Notes: generated by a model not told the origin, from the sequence alone. Counted from the stretch's first letter, positions 1-9,214 are shown. The stretch is DNA of 32,980 nt from Bradyrhizobium sp. sGM-13 (GCF_018398875.1 NZ_JAGWDK010000044.1:1-32980); one strand, 5' to 3'. A program made the numbers and translations.

Positions 1-703
1 GCCGCCATTATCAAGATAAAACTGCCTTCCCAAAGCTAACTGGACAGGCTCCTAGCGCGGACACGAATTCCAAACGTCCGGACGGCTCGACTTGTCCGCG
101 ACCTGTTTCTCTGGCCGAGCGGATATAGTGTCCAAGGCTTATCGGACGCAGAAGTTCGACAATGGATTTTGAAATCATTGGAAGGCTAGAAAAAAAGCAA
201 TCGATGCGCGAAATTTCGCCAACCATAAGTCGGTTCGAGCGGCGTTAGCAACCGATTTTACGCGTCTGCAGATAAGAAAGCACGATTATCTGCACTGTAT
301 CGCCAACTCTCGCTTAATCAGCTGAGCTACGTTCGGGCGACTTCCCAGCCTCAATCCGGGCAGGCTCGATGGATTGGCTAGGGGGTGTCATGGGTTGATG
401 ACTTGGGGTATTCGGAGCGCCAATTGATGCATTCTCGGCAGGATATCGGGCCAGATTACCCGAACCACGCGAAGCGGTTTGCACCGAAAGCGGCGATCCC
501 AGCGAAACCATGAGCGCGACGAAAGCTCATGCGTGTTCGGGGCGCGCAGTAGAGAAATTTGGTGAGGGCTTGCGTACGGTTCGCACGAAGAAAGTTGTGA
601 GATAGAAAAAGCAGCGAAGATGCATTGCACAAGTTATTGCGGCGGCCGAGAATATGATCTAAGAGTTGCTACCTTTAAGCGAACTCTTTTTTGGGACTTT
701 AAT
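1..703. other. No supported gene; upstream of the avidin gene
   Basis: I see no convincing coding region here. The short open frames have no recognisable domain and no good ribosome binding site. A tRNA-like D-arm string near 310-335 on the minus strand does not extend to a full cloverleaf. The last 100 bases presumably hold the promoter and leader of the avidin gene, but no clear -35/-10 pair stands out. Confidence 0.4.
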
Positions 704-1096
704 ATGAAAAAGTTTCTGGGGCTTTTCCTGATCGCCCAGTTTTTCTTGCTTTCCGCCGAGGTCATGGCGCAGGGGCTTCCTGCTCCCTCGTACTGGAAGA
801 ATGAACGAGGTTCGGAACTGTTTGTTTGGTCCAACAACAACGGGGCAATACAGGGGGTTTTCACAAACCATGCTCAAGGGTTTGCGTGCCAGGGCATTCC
901 TTACCCTGCATCGGGAGCCTTCGGTCCAACCGGCTTGTACTTTGTTGTTACTTTTGCCCAATGCAATTCCTTCACCCGCTGGGTCGGAAAGACTCACGGC
1001 TCCCAAATGCCCACGTCTTGGACGCTGTTCTACATCGACAAGAATGGTAGACCCAGTAAGTTGAAGGGCAAGGATACATTCACGCGCGTATGGTAG
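704..1096 (+). CDS. Secreted avidin-family biotin-binding protein (rhizavidin-like)
   Basis: The 130-aa product starts with a signal peptide: MKK, a hydrophobic core, and likely cleavage after about A22 in VMAQ. The rest matches the avidin/streptavidin beta-barrel from WKNERGS (31-37) to the terminal KGKDTFTRVW. The segment NHAQG..C..PYP with Cys62 and Cys87 (CNS) resembles the dimeric rhizavidin subclass, where two cysteines form a disulfide. By alignment to streptavidin, biotin contacts Asn33, Ser37, Asn55, Ser89, Thr91, Trp106 and Asp124 are kept, while Tyr43 and Trp79 are replaced by Phe53 and Phe84. An in-frame extension to 620 exists, but the ATG at 704 opens directly on the signal peptide. 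The family binds biotin outside the cytoplasm; affinity here is unknown. The gene stands alone. Confidence 0.87.
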   Translation: MKKFLGLFLIAQFFLLSAEVMAQGLPAPSYWKNERGSELFVWSNNNGAIQGVFTNHAQGFACQGIPYPASGAFGPTGLYFVVTFAQCNSFTRWVGKTHGSQMPTSWTLFYIDKNGRPSKLKGKDTFTRVW

Positions 1097-1304
1097 TTTG
1101 CGCGCCGACCCGAGGCACCTGCGTCCGCAGTGAACATTTTCTAAGTTATTGATTTTTCTTGTCGTAGCAGGTGTTTCCGCCACGTTTTGTTCACGGTCGT
1201 TCCACCGAATTCGTTGCGATTTCGTTGCGGCACCTCTTAAGGAGAACAACTCTCGCTGCCGGGCGTGAGCATCTTTGTGACGTGCATAGGGCAGCAACGT
1301 CGGT

Positions 1305-1865
1305 GTGCGCTGCATGCAGAAAGCGACGCCCGTACTCGCGGCGCAAGGGCATGAAAAGATTTCAACGGCAGCGATCGCCAAGGCTGCAAGGGTCTGCGCC
1401 GGGACATTTTACTTATACTTCGGGTCCAAGGAAGAACTGCTTGTCGAGCTCTTCAAGGGCAATATCGAAAGAACCTGGGACGATGCGTTTACGCTCGTTC
1501 GAACGCGCGATACGCTCGTTGAACAGCTCTCCTGCCTGCTAGCGAATACGACAGCAGGTCACGATCGAGATCCCGCGCTGTCCCGCATATTCTTCCGGGA
1601 AATTCTGTTTATGCAGCCGCCGGTTCTCGCAGCTGCATCGGACTTTGCCGCATCCGTACTCTATCGCCGGCCTTCTTCGCGCGTCGCAGGACCGCAACGA
1701 ATTCGCTGCCGAGGTCGACCCAGCATTGCTCGCTCATGTCGTCTTCGATCTTGGTTTCAGTCAATGCTGCGCCATTACAGCGGCGCAGTCACCGCTGACA
1801 TGCTGGCCCGTCGGCTGATCAAGGCCATCCGAATGATTGTCACGGCCATGTGCCCGGTGCGGCTT
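1305..1865 (+). pseudogene. TetR-family regulator, frameshifted
   Basis: The N-terminal third is a clear TetR helix-turn-helix: STAAIAKAARV then GTFYLYFGSKEELLVELF, about residues 20-53 of the open frame. The frame then breaks. From about 1665 to 1760 the plausible protein (SQDRNEFAAEVDPALLAHVV) is read in another frame, and the end (GAVTADMLARRLIKAIRM) is again in the original one. Two compensating frameshifts therefore scramble the middle. The usual first helix before the HTH is also missing from the frame, so the 5' end may be damaged too. TetR proteins are ligand-responsive repressors; this copy is unlikely to work unless the frameshifts are sequencing errors. Confidence 0.7.
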
Positions 1866-1919
1866 GAACGGGTTAGCCCGTGCGCGGCGGCTACCGCTTG
1901 TAGACTTTCGACGGCGTAG

Positions 1920-2295
1920 CTCGCATCAAGACCGTACATCGCGAAAGTTGCGACAATGACGCGCCAGAGAAAAGGCTCTCCCCGCCTAGCTCAACAGGCC
2001 CGTACTATTGGGCCCTGCGCAACGCGGACGGGATCATACTTAGGTAGCGGTTGCGCGGTTGGCGTGCCAGCAAATTAGCAGAGTCCGCGCGAGCGGTTGG
2101 TGGCGATGTTGTTCGGCCAGCGCGTGAAGAAGCTCGATGCTGTTCAACTCGCCTTGGCGCCGGAGACCTCAAGATCGCCATCGCAGCGGCGAAGAAGCTG
2201 AGGAGGAGAAGCACGATCCCCCGCACTGTTGAGATGTGTTTCCGGGGATGAATCAACAGCAGCGCAGTCGCGTAGGCAAGAGGGCTTATCGCCTT
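1920..2295. other. Intergenic, nothing recognised
   Basis: No open frame here has a recognisable domain or ribosome binding site. The stretch lies between two broken genes and is probably decayed sequence. Confidence 0.4.
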
Positions 2296-2711
2296 CTAAG
2301 CAGACTTCACTACCGGCCAGCGCCGGCGGGGATCAAGGCCGAGCCGGTGCGCGATCCGCTCCTCGGCAAGGCTGGCCTCGGCGATGGCCTTGCCCGCATC
2401 GATACCGGTCGCGCGGCCGGAGTCGAATACCACGTTGCCGTCGACAATGACGGTTTGAATGCTCCGACCGTCTGCGCAGTACACTAGATTTCGGACGACA
2501 TCGTGGCGAGGCACCCACTCCGGCGTCTCAATGTCATAGAGGGCGAGATCCGCCGTCTTCCCCACCTCCACCGACCCCAACTCGTCGTCCCACAGCACAG
2601 CACGGGCGCCGTTGAGTGTCGCCATTTCCAGTGCCGTCTCGGCGGGGACCAAGTTGACGTCCATGCGCGCGTCCTTGAAGAGGCCGGCGGTAATCCCGGC
2701 TAGGAGGCTGG
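2296..2711 (-). pseudogene. Amidohydrolase C-terminal fragment (TRZ/ATZ-like)
   Basis: The minus-strand frame encodes the C-terminal part of a metal-dependent amidohydrolase of the cytosine/guanine-deaminase-like (TRZ/ATZ) group. It shows PAETALEMATLNGAR, then GSVEVGKTADLALYD and VIVDGNVVFD, the typical closing segment and the beta-sandwich return. The frame stays open to about 2711, then gives way to the next gene on the other strand, so the N-terminal two thirds, including the metal-binding HxH region, are gone. A deletion junction probably lies near 2711. Substrate cannot be told. Confidence 0.75.
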
Positions 2712-2714
2712 TCC

Positions 2715-3254
2715 ATGAAGGCTCTGATTGCTCTCATCGCTGCTATTGCAGGCGTTGCTGTGACCCTGGCGCACCTAAAGGAAGGTGTGCTGCACTTTCA
2801 CCTTCCTAAAGATCTGACTTGGACGACCGCGGGAACGCTGCTCTTTTCGGTTATTGCGCTTGTTATCGGCCTAGCTCACCTCCGCCATTCCATTAAAGTG
2901 CTGATGCAGCGCAATGTCATCTGCGCGGCTCTCGTAGTCGTGTTTGCTGTGTCCCTCCTTTCCCTTGTTGTGGGGGGAGCCTGGCTGTTTGGGATGATCT
3001 TTATCGATGCATTCCGTTCCGAGAAGCATATCGTGCTCGTGCTGAGCAGTGTGTGGGGCGGCGGTGCCCTCACTCTTGCGAGCCTCTTCATTCTCGGCGC
3101 GATCGGGGAAAAGTACTCGCCTGTCGGATGGGTTGGAGCGAACGATAACCGCGACCCGAATGCGCCGGCTCGTGGCCGATACCTATCTCAGTCCGAGAAC
3201 ATCAGAGCTTTACGGCCGACCAGTGCCTGCGCCGATGACGAAGTATGTGTCTGA
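2715..3254 (+). CDS. Small membrane protein of unknown function
   Basis: The 179-aa product has four hydrophobic stretches of membrane-span length, at about residues 3-20, 40-60, 68-95 and 105-127, then a polar, basic tail rich in Arg, Asn and Pro. A textbook Shine-Dalgarno AGGAGG (2702-2707) sits 7 bases before the ATG, which strongly supports this start. I recognise no family. It begins directly beside the truncated end of the amidohydrolase fragment, so its original upstream context may have been lost. Confidence 0.6.
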   Translation: MKALIALIAAIAGVAVTLAHLKEGVLHFHLPKDLTWTTAGTLLFSVIALVIGLAHLRHSIKVLMQRNVICAALVVVFAVSLLSLVVGGAWLFGMIFIDAFRSEKHIVLVLSSVWGGGALTLASLFILGAIGEKYSPVGWVGANDNRDPNAPARGRYLSQSENIRALRPTSACADDEVCV

Positions 3255-3380
3255 ACGACTTCGGCCTGATCCGATGAGAGAGCGCCCTTCGTCGTCACCG
3301 CCTTGACCGGCGCCTTCCATCAAGCTCAGTGCTATCGCGTCGATACTGGTTGACATGTTCAAAGCGGCGCATCGGCGAAT

Positions 3381-4490
3381 CTAGGTGTCCTCTGGCAAAT
3401 TCAGTTTGTATCGGGTGTGCCTGAGTTGGCCCGTTTTCGTAAACGCGCCCATTTCGACAAGATCTTGTAGGTCTCTTGTCGCGGTGGCGCGTGATGTCTT
3501 GGTGATGCTGATATAGTTTTCCGCACTCAGGCCGCCCTTGAACCGATCGATGCCTTCGTGGAACATACGCGCCACGACCTTTTCTTGGCGCTCGTTGAAT
3601 TGACCGCGAAGGCGCTCATAGAATTTGGCCTTAGCGACGTAGAAATCGACCCGATTAATTGTGCTCTCTTGCGCTTCGAGAATCGTCAGCGCGAAATATT
3701 TCAGCCAATCGGTGATTTCGAGGTCTTTGTTGTTCCGCTCCAAAGCTTCGTAGTAAAGCCGCCGCTTGCGTTCGATCGTATAAGCGAGCGCAATGAGCGT
3801 CGGCTGCCCGAGATTTTCCGCCAACGACTTTTCCGCTATGGCGCGTCCGATACGGCCGTTACCATCCTCGAACGGATGAATGCAAACGAAATAGAGATGC
3901 GCGATACCGGCGCGCGTAAGGGCGGGCAGGGGATTTTTTCCCTCTGGCGCGCCGTCATTGAACCAGATGATGAACGCATCCATCTCCTTTTTCATTCTGT
4001 TGGAGGGAGGCGCCACAAAGTGAACTTTGGGCTTTCCTGCAATCGGTGTCACAACCTGCATCGGTTCGGGATGGGTGCGGTAGCCGCCGATGTCCTGGAT
4101 TTTCCGATCGCCGCTCATCAGCATCTTGTGCCACTTGAACAACATGTCGAGCGTCAGCGGATCGGCGAATCTTTTATAGAGATTCGCCATCATTTCCGCG
4201 ATGCCGTGCTCGGCTTCGTTGACGTTGGTATCGTCGCCCTCAAGTCCGAATTGCTGACGCAGCGAGCATTGAACGCTCTCGCGCCGCAGTATCTCGCCTT
4301 CAATTTCCGAGGTTTTTACCGCTTCGTCGCTGATGAGCTCGATTTTGAGCATGTCACGGTCGTCCTGGCCGACATGCTTGAAAGCGCCCAAGAACTCGCC
4401 GGATTTGACGAGAAACTTGGTTTCGAAGGGCTCTAAGAGCTTCGAATCAAAGGTGAATTTGGGCCAATCGGACTTTTCCCAGTTCCACAT
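3381..4490 (-). CDS. Fic family AMP-transferase (class II) with C-terminal winged helix
   Basis: The 369-aa protein begins MWNWEKSDWP, the usual N-terminus of the DUF4172-Fic group. An inhibitory helix motif (S/T)xxxE(G/N) is seen at Thr60..Glu64-Gly65. The Fic core carries an intact motif HPFEDGNGRIGR (His205-Arg216). A C-terminal helix-turn-helix (ISITKTSRATATRDLQDLVE) follows. Fic enzymes transfer AMP, or another phospho group, from nucleotides to hydroxyl side chains of target proteins; in class II, Glu64 would hold the enzyme off until relieved. GGAGG lies 12 bases before the ATG, and a dyad overlaps the start codon, so autoregulation through the C-terminal DNA-binding domain is possible. 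The gene is divergent from the KAP NTPase gene. Confidence 0.92.
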   Translation of the reverse strand: MWNWEKSDWPKFTFDSKLLEPFETKFLVKSGEFLGAFKHVGQDDRDMLKIELISDEAVKTSEIEGEILRRESVQCSLRQQFGLEGDDTNVNEAEHGIAEMMANLYKRFADPLTLDMLFKWHKMLMSGDRKIQDIGGYRTHPEPMQVVTPIAGKPKVHFVAPPSNRMKKEMDAFIIWFNDGAPEGKNPLPALTRAGIAHLYFVCIHPFEDGNGRIGRAIAEKSLAENLGQPTLIALAYTIERKRRLYYEALERNNKDLEITDWLKYFALTILEAQESTINRVDFYVAKAKFYERLRGQFNERQEKVVARMFHEGIDRFKGGLSAENYISITKTSRATATRDLQDLVEMGAFTKTGQLRHTRYKLNLPEDT

Positions 4491-4518
4491 GAGCTATAGA
4501 AACCTCCGCTATACCTCA
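4490..4518. promoter_or_regulatory. Dyad A, candidate operator over the fic start
   Basis: TGAGCTATAG (4490-4499), a 9-base spacer, then CTATACCTCA (4509-4518), an inverted copy with one mismatch. It overlaps the fic start codon and its GGAGG. A second dyad of the same build lies 44 bp upstream. Confidence 0.6.
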
Positions 4519-4533
4519 GAATAACTGCATTTA

Positions 4534-4562
4534 TGAGCTATAGCAACGAATTCTATAACTCA
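4534..4562. promoter_or_regulatory. Dyad B, candidate operator upstream of fic
   Basis: TGAGCTATAG (4534-4543), a 9-base spacer, then CTATAACTCA (4553-4562), an inverted copy with one mismatch. Arm sequence and spacer length match dyad A. Dyad centres are 44 bp apart, close to four helical turns, as expected for cooperative binding of a dimeric repressor. Confidence 0.6.
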
Positions 4563-4695
4563 CGGGCCTGCTATTGAGGGACAAGCGGATGACGATGCTG
4601 CTTGGCATTGCATCACAACTCAGACGTGCTTTAATCTCGAACTCAATTGGGGCGTCAAACAAAAACTTGGAGACTCCGTTCGCCGGTGCGGCTTC

Positions 4696-5769
4696 ATGCG
4701 GCCTAATTCATATCGACAGCACGGATGTGGGAACGACACTAACCGCGACTTTCTAAATTTTACCGGCGTCTCTGACACGGTTGTTGAAATCATCGTTCAG
4801 GCTCAGGGCAAACCGATCTCCATTGGAGTTTCTGGTGCGTGGGGCGCTGGCAAGTCCTCAATGATCAGACTCGTTCGCGCTGGGCTCGAACAGCGCGCCG
4901 AGGGCAAGCGGTCAGATTTCATTTTTGTTGAGTTCAACGCTTGGCTTTATCAAGGATACGACGACGCGCGCGCGGCATTGATGGAAGTTATCGCGACAGC
5001 GCTCGCAAAGGAAGCCGAACAGCGCAGGACCGGGCTCGAAAAAGCCAAAGAGCTGCTGCAACGCGTGAATTGGTTTCGCGCCGTGAAACTTGGCGCAGGA
5101 TCGGCCTTAGCGCGTTCGCTCCGCCTACCGCGGACAGGAATACTTAATGAAGCCATCGAACTCGGGAAAAAAATTGCGATCGGAAATGCTGGCGCTGACG
5201 ACATCGCTAAGGCCGAAGGCACAGTAACCGATGCCGCCAGCAAGGCATCGGGCCTGATCAAGCCACGCACCGAGTCCTCGCCGCCTAAAGAAACTCATGC
5301 GATCCGCAAATCGTGCGAGGAAACCCTCGAAGTAATGGGCACGAAGCTTATTGTGCTGATTGATGATTTGGACCGCTGCCTTCCGCAAACGACGATATCA
5401 ACGTTGGAGGCCGTTCGCCTTTTCTTGTTCCTGGAAAACACGGCGTTTGTCATTGCCGCCGATGACTCTGTCATACGTCACGCTGTCCGCCGTCACTTCG
5501 ATGGGATCGTCGATGAAGGCTTGGTGACAAGTTACTTCGATAAGCTCATCCAAGTTCCTATTCGCGTTCCGCCCCTGGGGACACAGGAAGTAAGGGCGTA
5601 TTTGATGTTGCTGTTTGTAGAGAACAGCACAGGTGGCCCCTTTGCTCAGACCGATGGGGTTCCCTTGCTGCCGTGGCAGGTAAACGACGCCGAACGCAGA
5701 ATAGCCGAAATCTGGGGAGCGCCTCTGGAAGAAGTCCAGCATGTACTTCACAACAATCTTCGTATGCTG
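4696..5769 (+). pseudogene. KAP-family P-loop NTPase, 3' end lost to IS30 element
   Basis: About 358 residues remain. Walker A is GAWGAGKSS (47-55), the KAP signature segment FVEFNAWLYQGYDDARAAL follows at 77-95, and Walker B is LIVLIDDLD (218-226). Then come the sensor-like IAADDSVI and YFDKLIQVP. KAP NTPases are often membrane-tethered and occur in phage-defence loci; QatA of Qat is one example. No membrane segments are obvious in what remains. The frame enters the IS30 terminal repeat at 5770 and ends artificially at 5880 after 36 IS-encoded residues. The start is uncertain, because no Shine-Dalgarno precedes the ATG at 4696. Confidence 0.8.
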
Positions 5770-5796
5770 GGCGGATTCAAGCGGTCGTCGCAACAC
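5770..5796 (+). repeat. IS30 terminal inverted repeat, left
   Basis: 27 bp, exact reverse complement of 7194-7220. It also encodes the first foreign codons that end the KAP frame. Confidence 0.88.
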
Positions 5797-5809
5797 CGAC
5801 TATGTTTAC

Positions 5810-7174
5810 TCATGGCAGCAACTCGTCAAGCGCTTCTGCCGGCGTTTGCCAGCCCAGAGTCTTTCTTGGTCGAGCATTGAGGGCCGCTGCCACGGCGGCG
5901 ATTTCGTCAGCGCTGTGGATGCTCAGATCTGTGCCTTTCGGGAAGTACTGACGTAACAGCCCATTGGTTTGTGCCACGCTGCCATGGGCTTTGCGGGTCG
6001 CAGAAGTAGACTTGGCCACCCCCATCGATCTTGAGACGATCATGCTGAGCCATTTCGGCTCCCTGATCCCAAGTCAGCGAACGACGCAGTTCTTGGGGCA
6101 AGGTGATGATGGTGCGCGTAATCGCGTCCCGCACGGCTTCGGCCCCGTGTCCCGCGAGCGCAGGGCCGTTCTTCGTGCGCGGAGCTTCGCCATGCCCCGC
6201 GAGCCGGGGAAGATGCAATAGCATCGTGAAACGCGTCGTGCGTTCGACCAGCGTGCCGATCGCCGAGCTGCCAAGACCGAGGATGAGATCTCCCTCCCAA
6301 TGTCCCGGTACCGTTCGATCGGCTGCTTCGGCGGGGCGTTGGCTGATCATGATCTCCGGCGAGACAAAGCCTTTCCCTCACCTGCGCACGCGCGCCCTGG
6401 GCACCCGTAACACGCGTCCTGTTCTCAAGCAGGCCGTCAGTTCGCGGCGCAGTACTCCCCGGCCCTGAACGAAGAGGGACTGATAGATGGCTTCGTGACT
6501 GATACGCATCGTCTTGTCGTCCGGGAAGTCGATCGGCAAGCGTCGGGCAATCTGCTCCGGGCTCCAAGCCCTGGCCCATCGTCGATCCTTTCGCGGGCCA
6601 TGCCGGCGACCCTTCCACGGAACCGCGGGACCAGGAACGGGAGCGCCGCTCGGGGCCACGACGGCGCTGGCAAGTCTCTCCTCCACATAAGTGTGCAAGG
6701 TTGTGTTGAGCGCAAGCTTGGTTGGTTTAGGCCGACGGGCGGATCGATCCGCATGCCACTGGGCAGTCGTCGCCCGATACTCCAACCCGCCGCTGCGGGT
6801 GGCTGCATTGCGCCGCAGTTCTCGCGAGATTGTCGAGGCGGATCGACCGAGACGACGCCCAATCTCCCGGATGGAATGGCCCTGCACCTTGAGAAGCGCA
6901 ATCTCTTCGCGCTCCACCAATGACAAGTATCGCCCGGAGAACGCCTTTGCTGAGGACTTGAACATCGCTGTGGCATGCCGCCCGCCTTTCGAAACCATCT
7001 GGTTCCTACAGGCTGTGACACCCCGGCTTCCAGCGCAGCATCTTCGCTGCTTTGCCCTGCGGCAATAGCTCGCCAGAAACTTCTCTGTTCATCCCGTCCA
7101 GCCACAGGCGGTCGTCCTGACGATGGTAATGGCGCTCGTCCAGACCGTGCCGATCGCCGCTTTCGAATGCTCAT
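5810..7174 (-). pseudogene. IS30-family transposase with three frameshifts
   Basis: The protein can be followed in pieces. It starts MSIRKRRSAR at 7174 with an N-terminal domain ending GTRWFRKAGGMP. In a second frame comes the IS30 helix-turn-helix SLVEREEIALL then HSIREIGRRLGRSASTISRE, and WSPEQIARRLPIDFP with ISHEAIYQ. In a third frame is the catalytic DDE region, with GHWEGDLILG and LTWDQGAEMAQH. In a fourth frame is the end NGLLRQYFPKGTDLS..LNARPRKTLGWQTPAEAL. Frame changes fall near 6970, 6375 and 5990. The element is probably immobile on its own. Confidence 0.85.
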
Positions 7175-7193
7175 CGCAACCTCCAACTCCAGA

Positions 7194-7220
7194 GTGTTGC
7201 GACGACCGCTTGAATCCGCC
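7194..7220 (-). repeat. IS30 terminal inverted repeat, right
   Basis: 27 bp, exact reverse complement of 5770-5796. It abuts the truncated IS3-family orfB. Confidence 0.88.
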
Positions 7221-7813
7221 TTGAACACCGCGATCGGAATGTTGGATCAGGCCGGCGCCAGGCCGCTGCGCCGAGATGGCCATCCGCAACGCCGTGAGTG
7301 GCAGTTCGGCACGCAAATGATCTTCCATTGCCCAGCCGACGATCCTGCGGCTGTAGAGATCCATGACGGCGGCCAGATAGAGCCAGCCCTGACCGGTCTC
7401 AATGTAAGTGATATCGGCGAGCCAGATCCGGTTCGGCGCGGCGGCGGTGAAGTTCCGATCGAGCAGGTTTGGGGCGATCGGGAAGTCGTGGCGACTGTCG
7501 GTGGTCCGCACCCGACGCGGCTGCGCCATGATAGCCCGAACGCCGTGACGGCGCATCAGCCGCTCGATGCGGCCGCGGCTCACCCCACGGCCCTGAGCCT
7601 TCAGCTCGATATGGATACGCGAGCTGCCATAGCGTCCACGGGTTTCGTGATGGACCCGCTTGATGTCGTCGACGAGTTCGCGGTTGGCGGCAGATGCCGG
7701 CTCTCCGGGCGCGAGCGCCAAGCATAATAGCCGGCCGGCGAGACCCCAAGCACGTCGCACAGGATCGTCACCGGGTAGTCGGCGCGGCGATCTTCGATGA
7801 AGCGGAATCTCAT
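7221..7813 (-). pseudogene. IS3-family orfB transposase, truncated and frameshifted
   Basis: The start MRFRFIEDRRADYPVTILCD with GVSPAGYYAWRSRPES is typical of the IS3-family orfB. A frameshift near 7700 moves the rest to another frame: GRYGSSRIHIELKAQGRG, RIERLMRRHGVRA, then the DDE core PNRIWLADITYIETGQGWLYLA and MDLYSRRIVGWAM. It stops after IQHSDRGVQ at the IS30 end, losing the final catalytic Glu region. Its partner orfA lies at 9415-9735, separated by the IS110 insertion. Confidence 0.85.
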
Positions 7814-7846
7814 TTCGGTCCCCCAGCAAAGATCGCGATCGACTTC

Positions 7847-9214
7847 CTAAGAAACAGCCGGATTGGTGTCCCCCGAAATGGCCTGCAACACGAAGCCCAG
7901 CGATTTGGCCCGGCGCTGAAGGTTGGCAAGGACACGGCTGCGATATTGTTCTTCATAATAGTCGCCCCCCGGATCCTTGTAGCTCATGCCATGCCGGAGT
8001 GCGTTGTAGAACAGAACCGCAATCTTGCGGGCGGTCGCCGTCACGGCCTTCGACTTGCCCGCGCGCGAGGCTAGCCGCCGATAGAATGCTCCGAGCGCCG
8101 TATCGCTCCGCCCGACGGTTGTGGCTGCCAACCGCAACAGTGCTGCTGCCCGACTGGAAGATCTCCGTGTGCGCGAGGACAACACCTTACCGCCGGAGAT
8201 TTTGTTGCCTGGTGCAAGGCACAGCCAGGAAGTGAAGTGCTTTGCGCTCGGCCATGCCTGCAGATCTGTGCCGCACTCACCGATGAGCTTCAATGCCAGC
8301 GATGGGCCCAACCCATGAATCTCAGTCAGATCGATGCCGAGCACACCGTACAGCGCGGTCCTGACATCGAAGGTAGGCGTGTTGACCTGCTTGGTCTTGA
8401 TGCGTGGCTTAGATAGCTTTCCGGCCGGTCTTTCGCCTCTATTGTTTAGGGCCGCGATCAGGACCTCGAGCTTGCGGTCGCAGTCGAGCATCTTCGCCTG
8501 GTAGACGTCGTAGAGTTCCAGCGATTGGGTCAGCGCGAAGACATGTTCGTGCCGGTCGTTGCCCACAAGTGCCGCCCGGATCGTCTCGATGGATGAATGG
8601 TATCGCACGTCCCGATAGGTTGCCAAGACGTCAGGATTCCGCTCGCCTGCAACAATGGCTCGGATAATCCGCATGCCGGTCGCGCCCGTGATATCGGAGA
8701 CCACATGATGGAGTTGCAGATTCATCTCCATCAGGGCCTTCTGCAAATGCTGGATATGGGCCGCGGCATATTCCACCAGCCGCTCCCGTTGGCGCAGATA
8801 CGCGCGCAGAGTTGCAATCTCGGCATCAGGTCGGAAGCTGCCACGTAACAGGCCATAGGAATGAAGCTCGCGTAACCACGCGGCATCGCTGACATCGGTC
8901 TTGCGCCCGGGCACGTTCTTGGCGTACCGCGCATTGACCAAAATCACATCAAACCCGCGCTGCTCCAGGATCTCGTAGACGGGGATCCAATAGACCCCAG
9001 TGGATTCCATCGCGACGCTCTTCACGCCGCAGGCTTTGAACCAGTCCGCCAGATCATGCAGGTCTCGCGTAAATGTGCCGAAGGAGCGCACAGGCACGTC
9101 GGTGGAAGCGGGATTAACCGCAGCCATGTGCATCTTTGATCCGATGTCGATTGCGGTGGCCCCAACGTTGACCGGCTTTAGTTCCGGTCGGTCGCCGGTC
9201 GTCCTCTTGGGCAT
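7847..9214 (-). CDS. IS110-family DEDD transposase, intact
   Basis: 455 aa. The N-terminal RuvC-like DEDD domain shows Asp23 (AIDIGSKMHM), Glu70 (VAMESTGVYW), and Asp107 and Asp110 (GRKTDVSDAAW). The C-terminal transposase-20 domain follows, with IHGLGPSLALKLIGECG (the helix-hairpin-helix part) and LAPGNKISGGKVL, which should carry the catalytic Ser. The start at 9214 is chosen for its GGAGG six bases upstream; a longer frame to 9328 has no such site. IS110 enzymes recombine DNA under guidance of a bridge RNA from the element end. No frame damage is seen, so the element could be active. Confidence 0.9.
   Translation of the reverse strand: MPKRTTGDRPELKPVNVGATAIDIGSKMHMAAVNPASTDVPVRSFGTFTRDLHDLADWFKACGVKSVAMESTGVYWIPVYEILEQRGFDVILVNARYAKNVPGRKTDVSDAAWLRELHSYGLLRGSFRPDAEIATLRAYLRQRERLVEYAAAHIQHLQKALMEMNLQLHHVVSDITGATGMRIIRAIVAGERNPDVLATYRDVRYHSSIETIRAALVGNDRHEHVFALTQSLELYDVYQAKMLDCDRKLEVLIAALNNRGERPAGKLSKPRIKTKQVNTPTFDVRTALYGVLGIDLTEIHGLGPSLALKLIGECGTDLQAWPSAKHFTSWLCLAPGNKISGGKVLSSRTRRSSSRAAALLRLAATTVGRSDTALGAFYRRLASRAGKSKAVTATARKIAVLFYNALRHGMSYKDPGGDYYEEQYRSRVLANLQRRAKSLGFVLQAISGDTNPAVS

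Larger units (their letters stand above)
5770..7220 (-). mobile_element. IS30-family insertion sequence with decayed transposase
   Basis: The 1451-bp element is bounded by perfect 27-bp inverted repeats starting GGCGGATTCAAG (5770-5796 and 7194-7220). Transposase fragments fill the interior on the minus strand. The left flank is the KAP NTPase gene and the right flank is IS3-family orfB, and neither gene resumes on the far side. This is therefore not a simple insertion: recombination between two IS30 copies, or an adjacent deletion or inversion, probably joined the flanks. Confidence 0.85.

Noticed and set aside
305..350. Minus-strand string GTAGCTCAGCTGATTAAGCG resembling a tRNA D-arm
   Set aside because: The D-stem does not pair (GCTC without GAGC) and no anticodon or T-arm follows, so it is not called a tRNA.
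505..540. Possible tts box upstream of the avidin gene (CGAAAGCT)
   Set aside because: Only the right half fits, and it lies about 170 bases before the start; too weak.
3558..4436. Long plus-strand open frame opposite the first fic gene
   Set aside because: It is the antisense shadow of a clear Fic protein and has no domain of its own.
6437..7228. 263-aa minus-strand frame as a separate gene
   Set aside because: Only its first part is real (IS30 transposase N-terminus); the rest is out of frame with the transposase.
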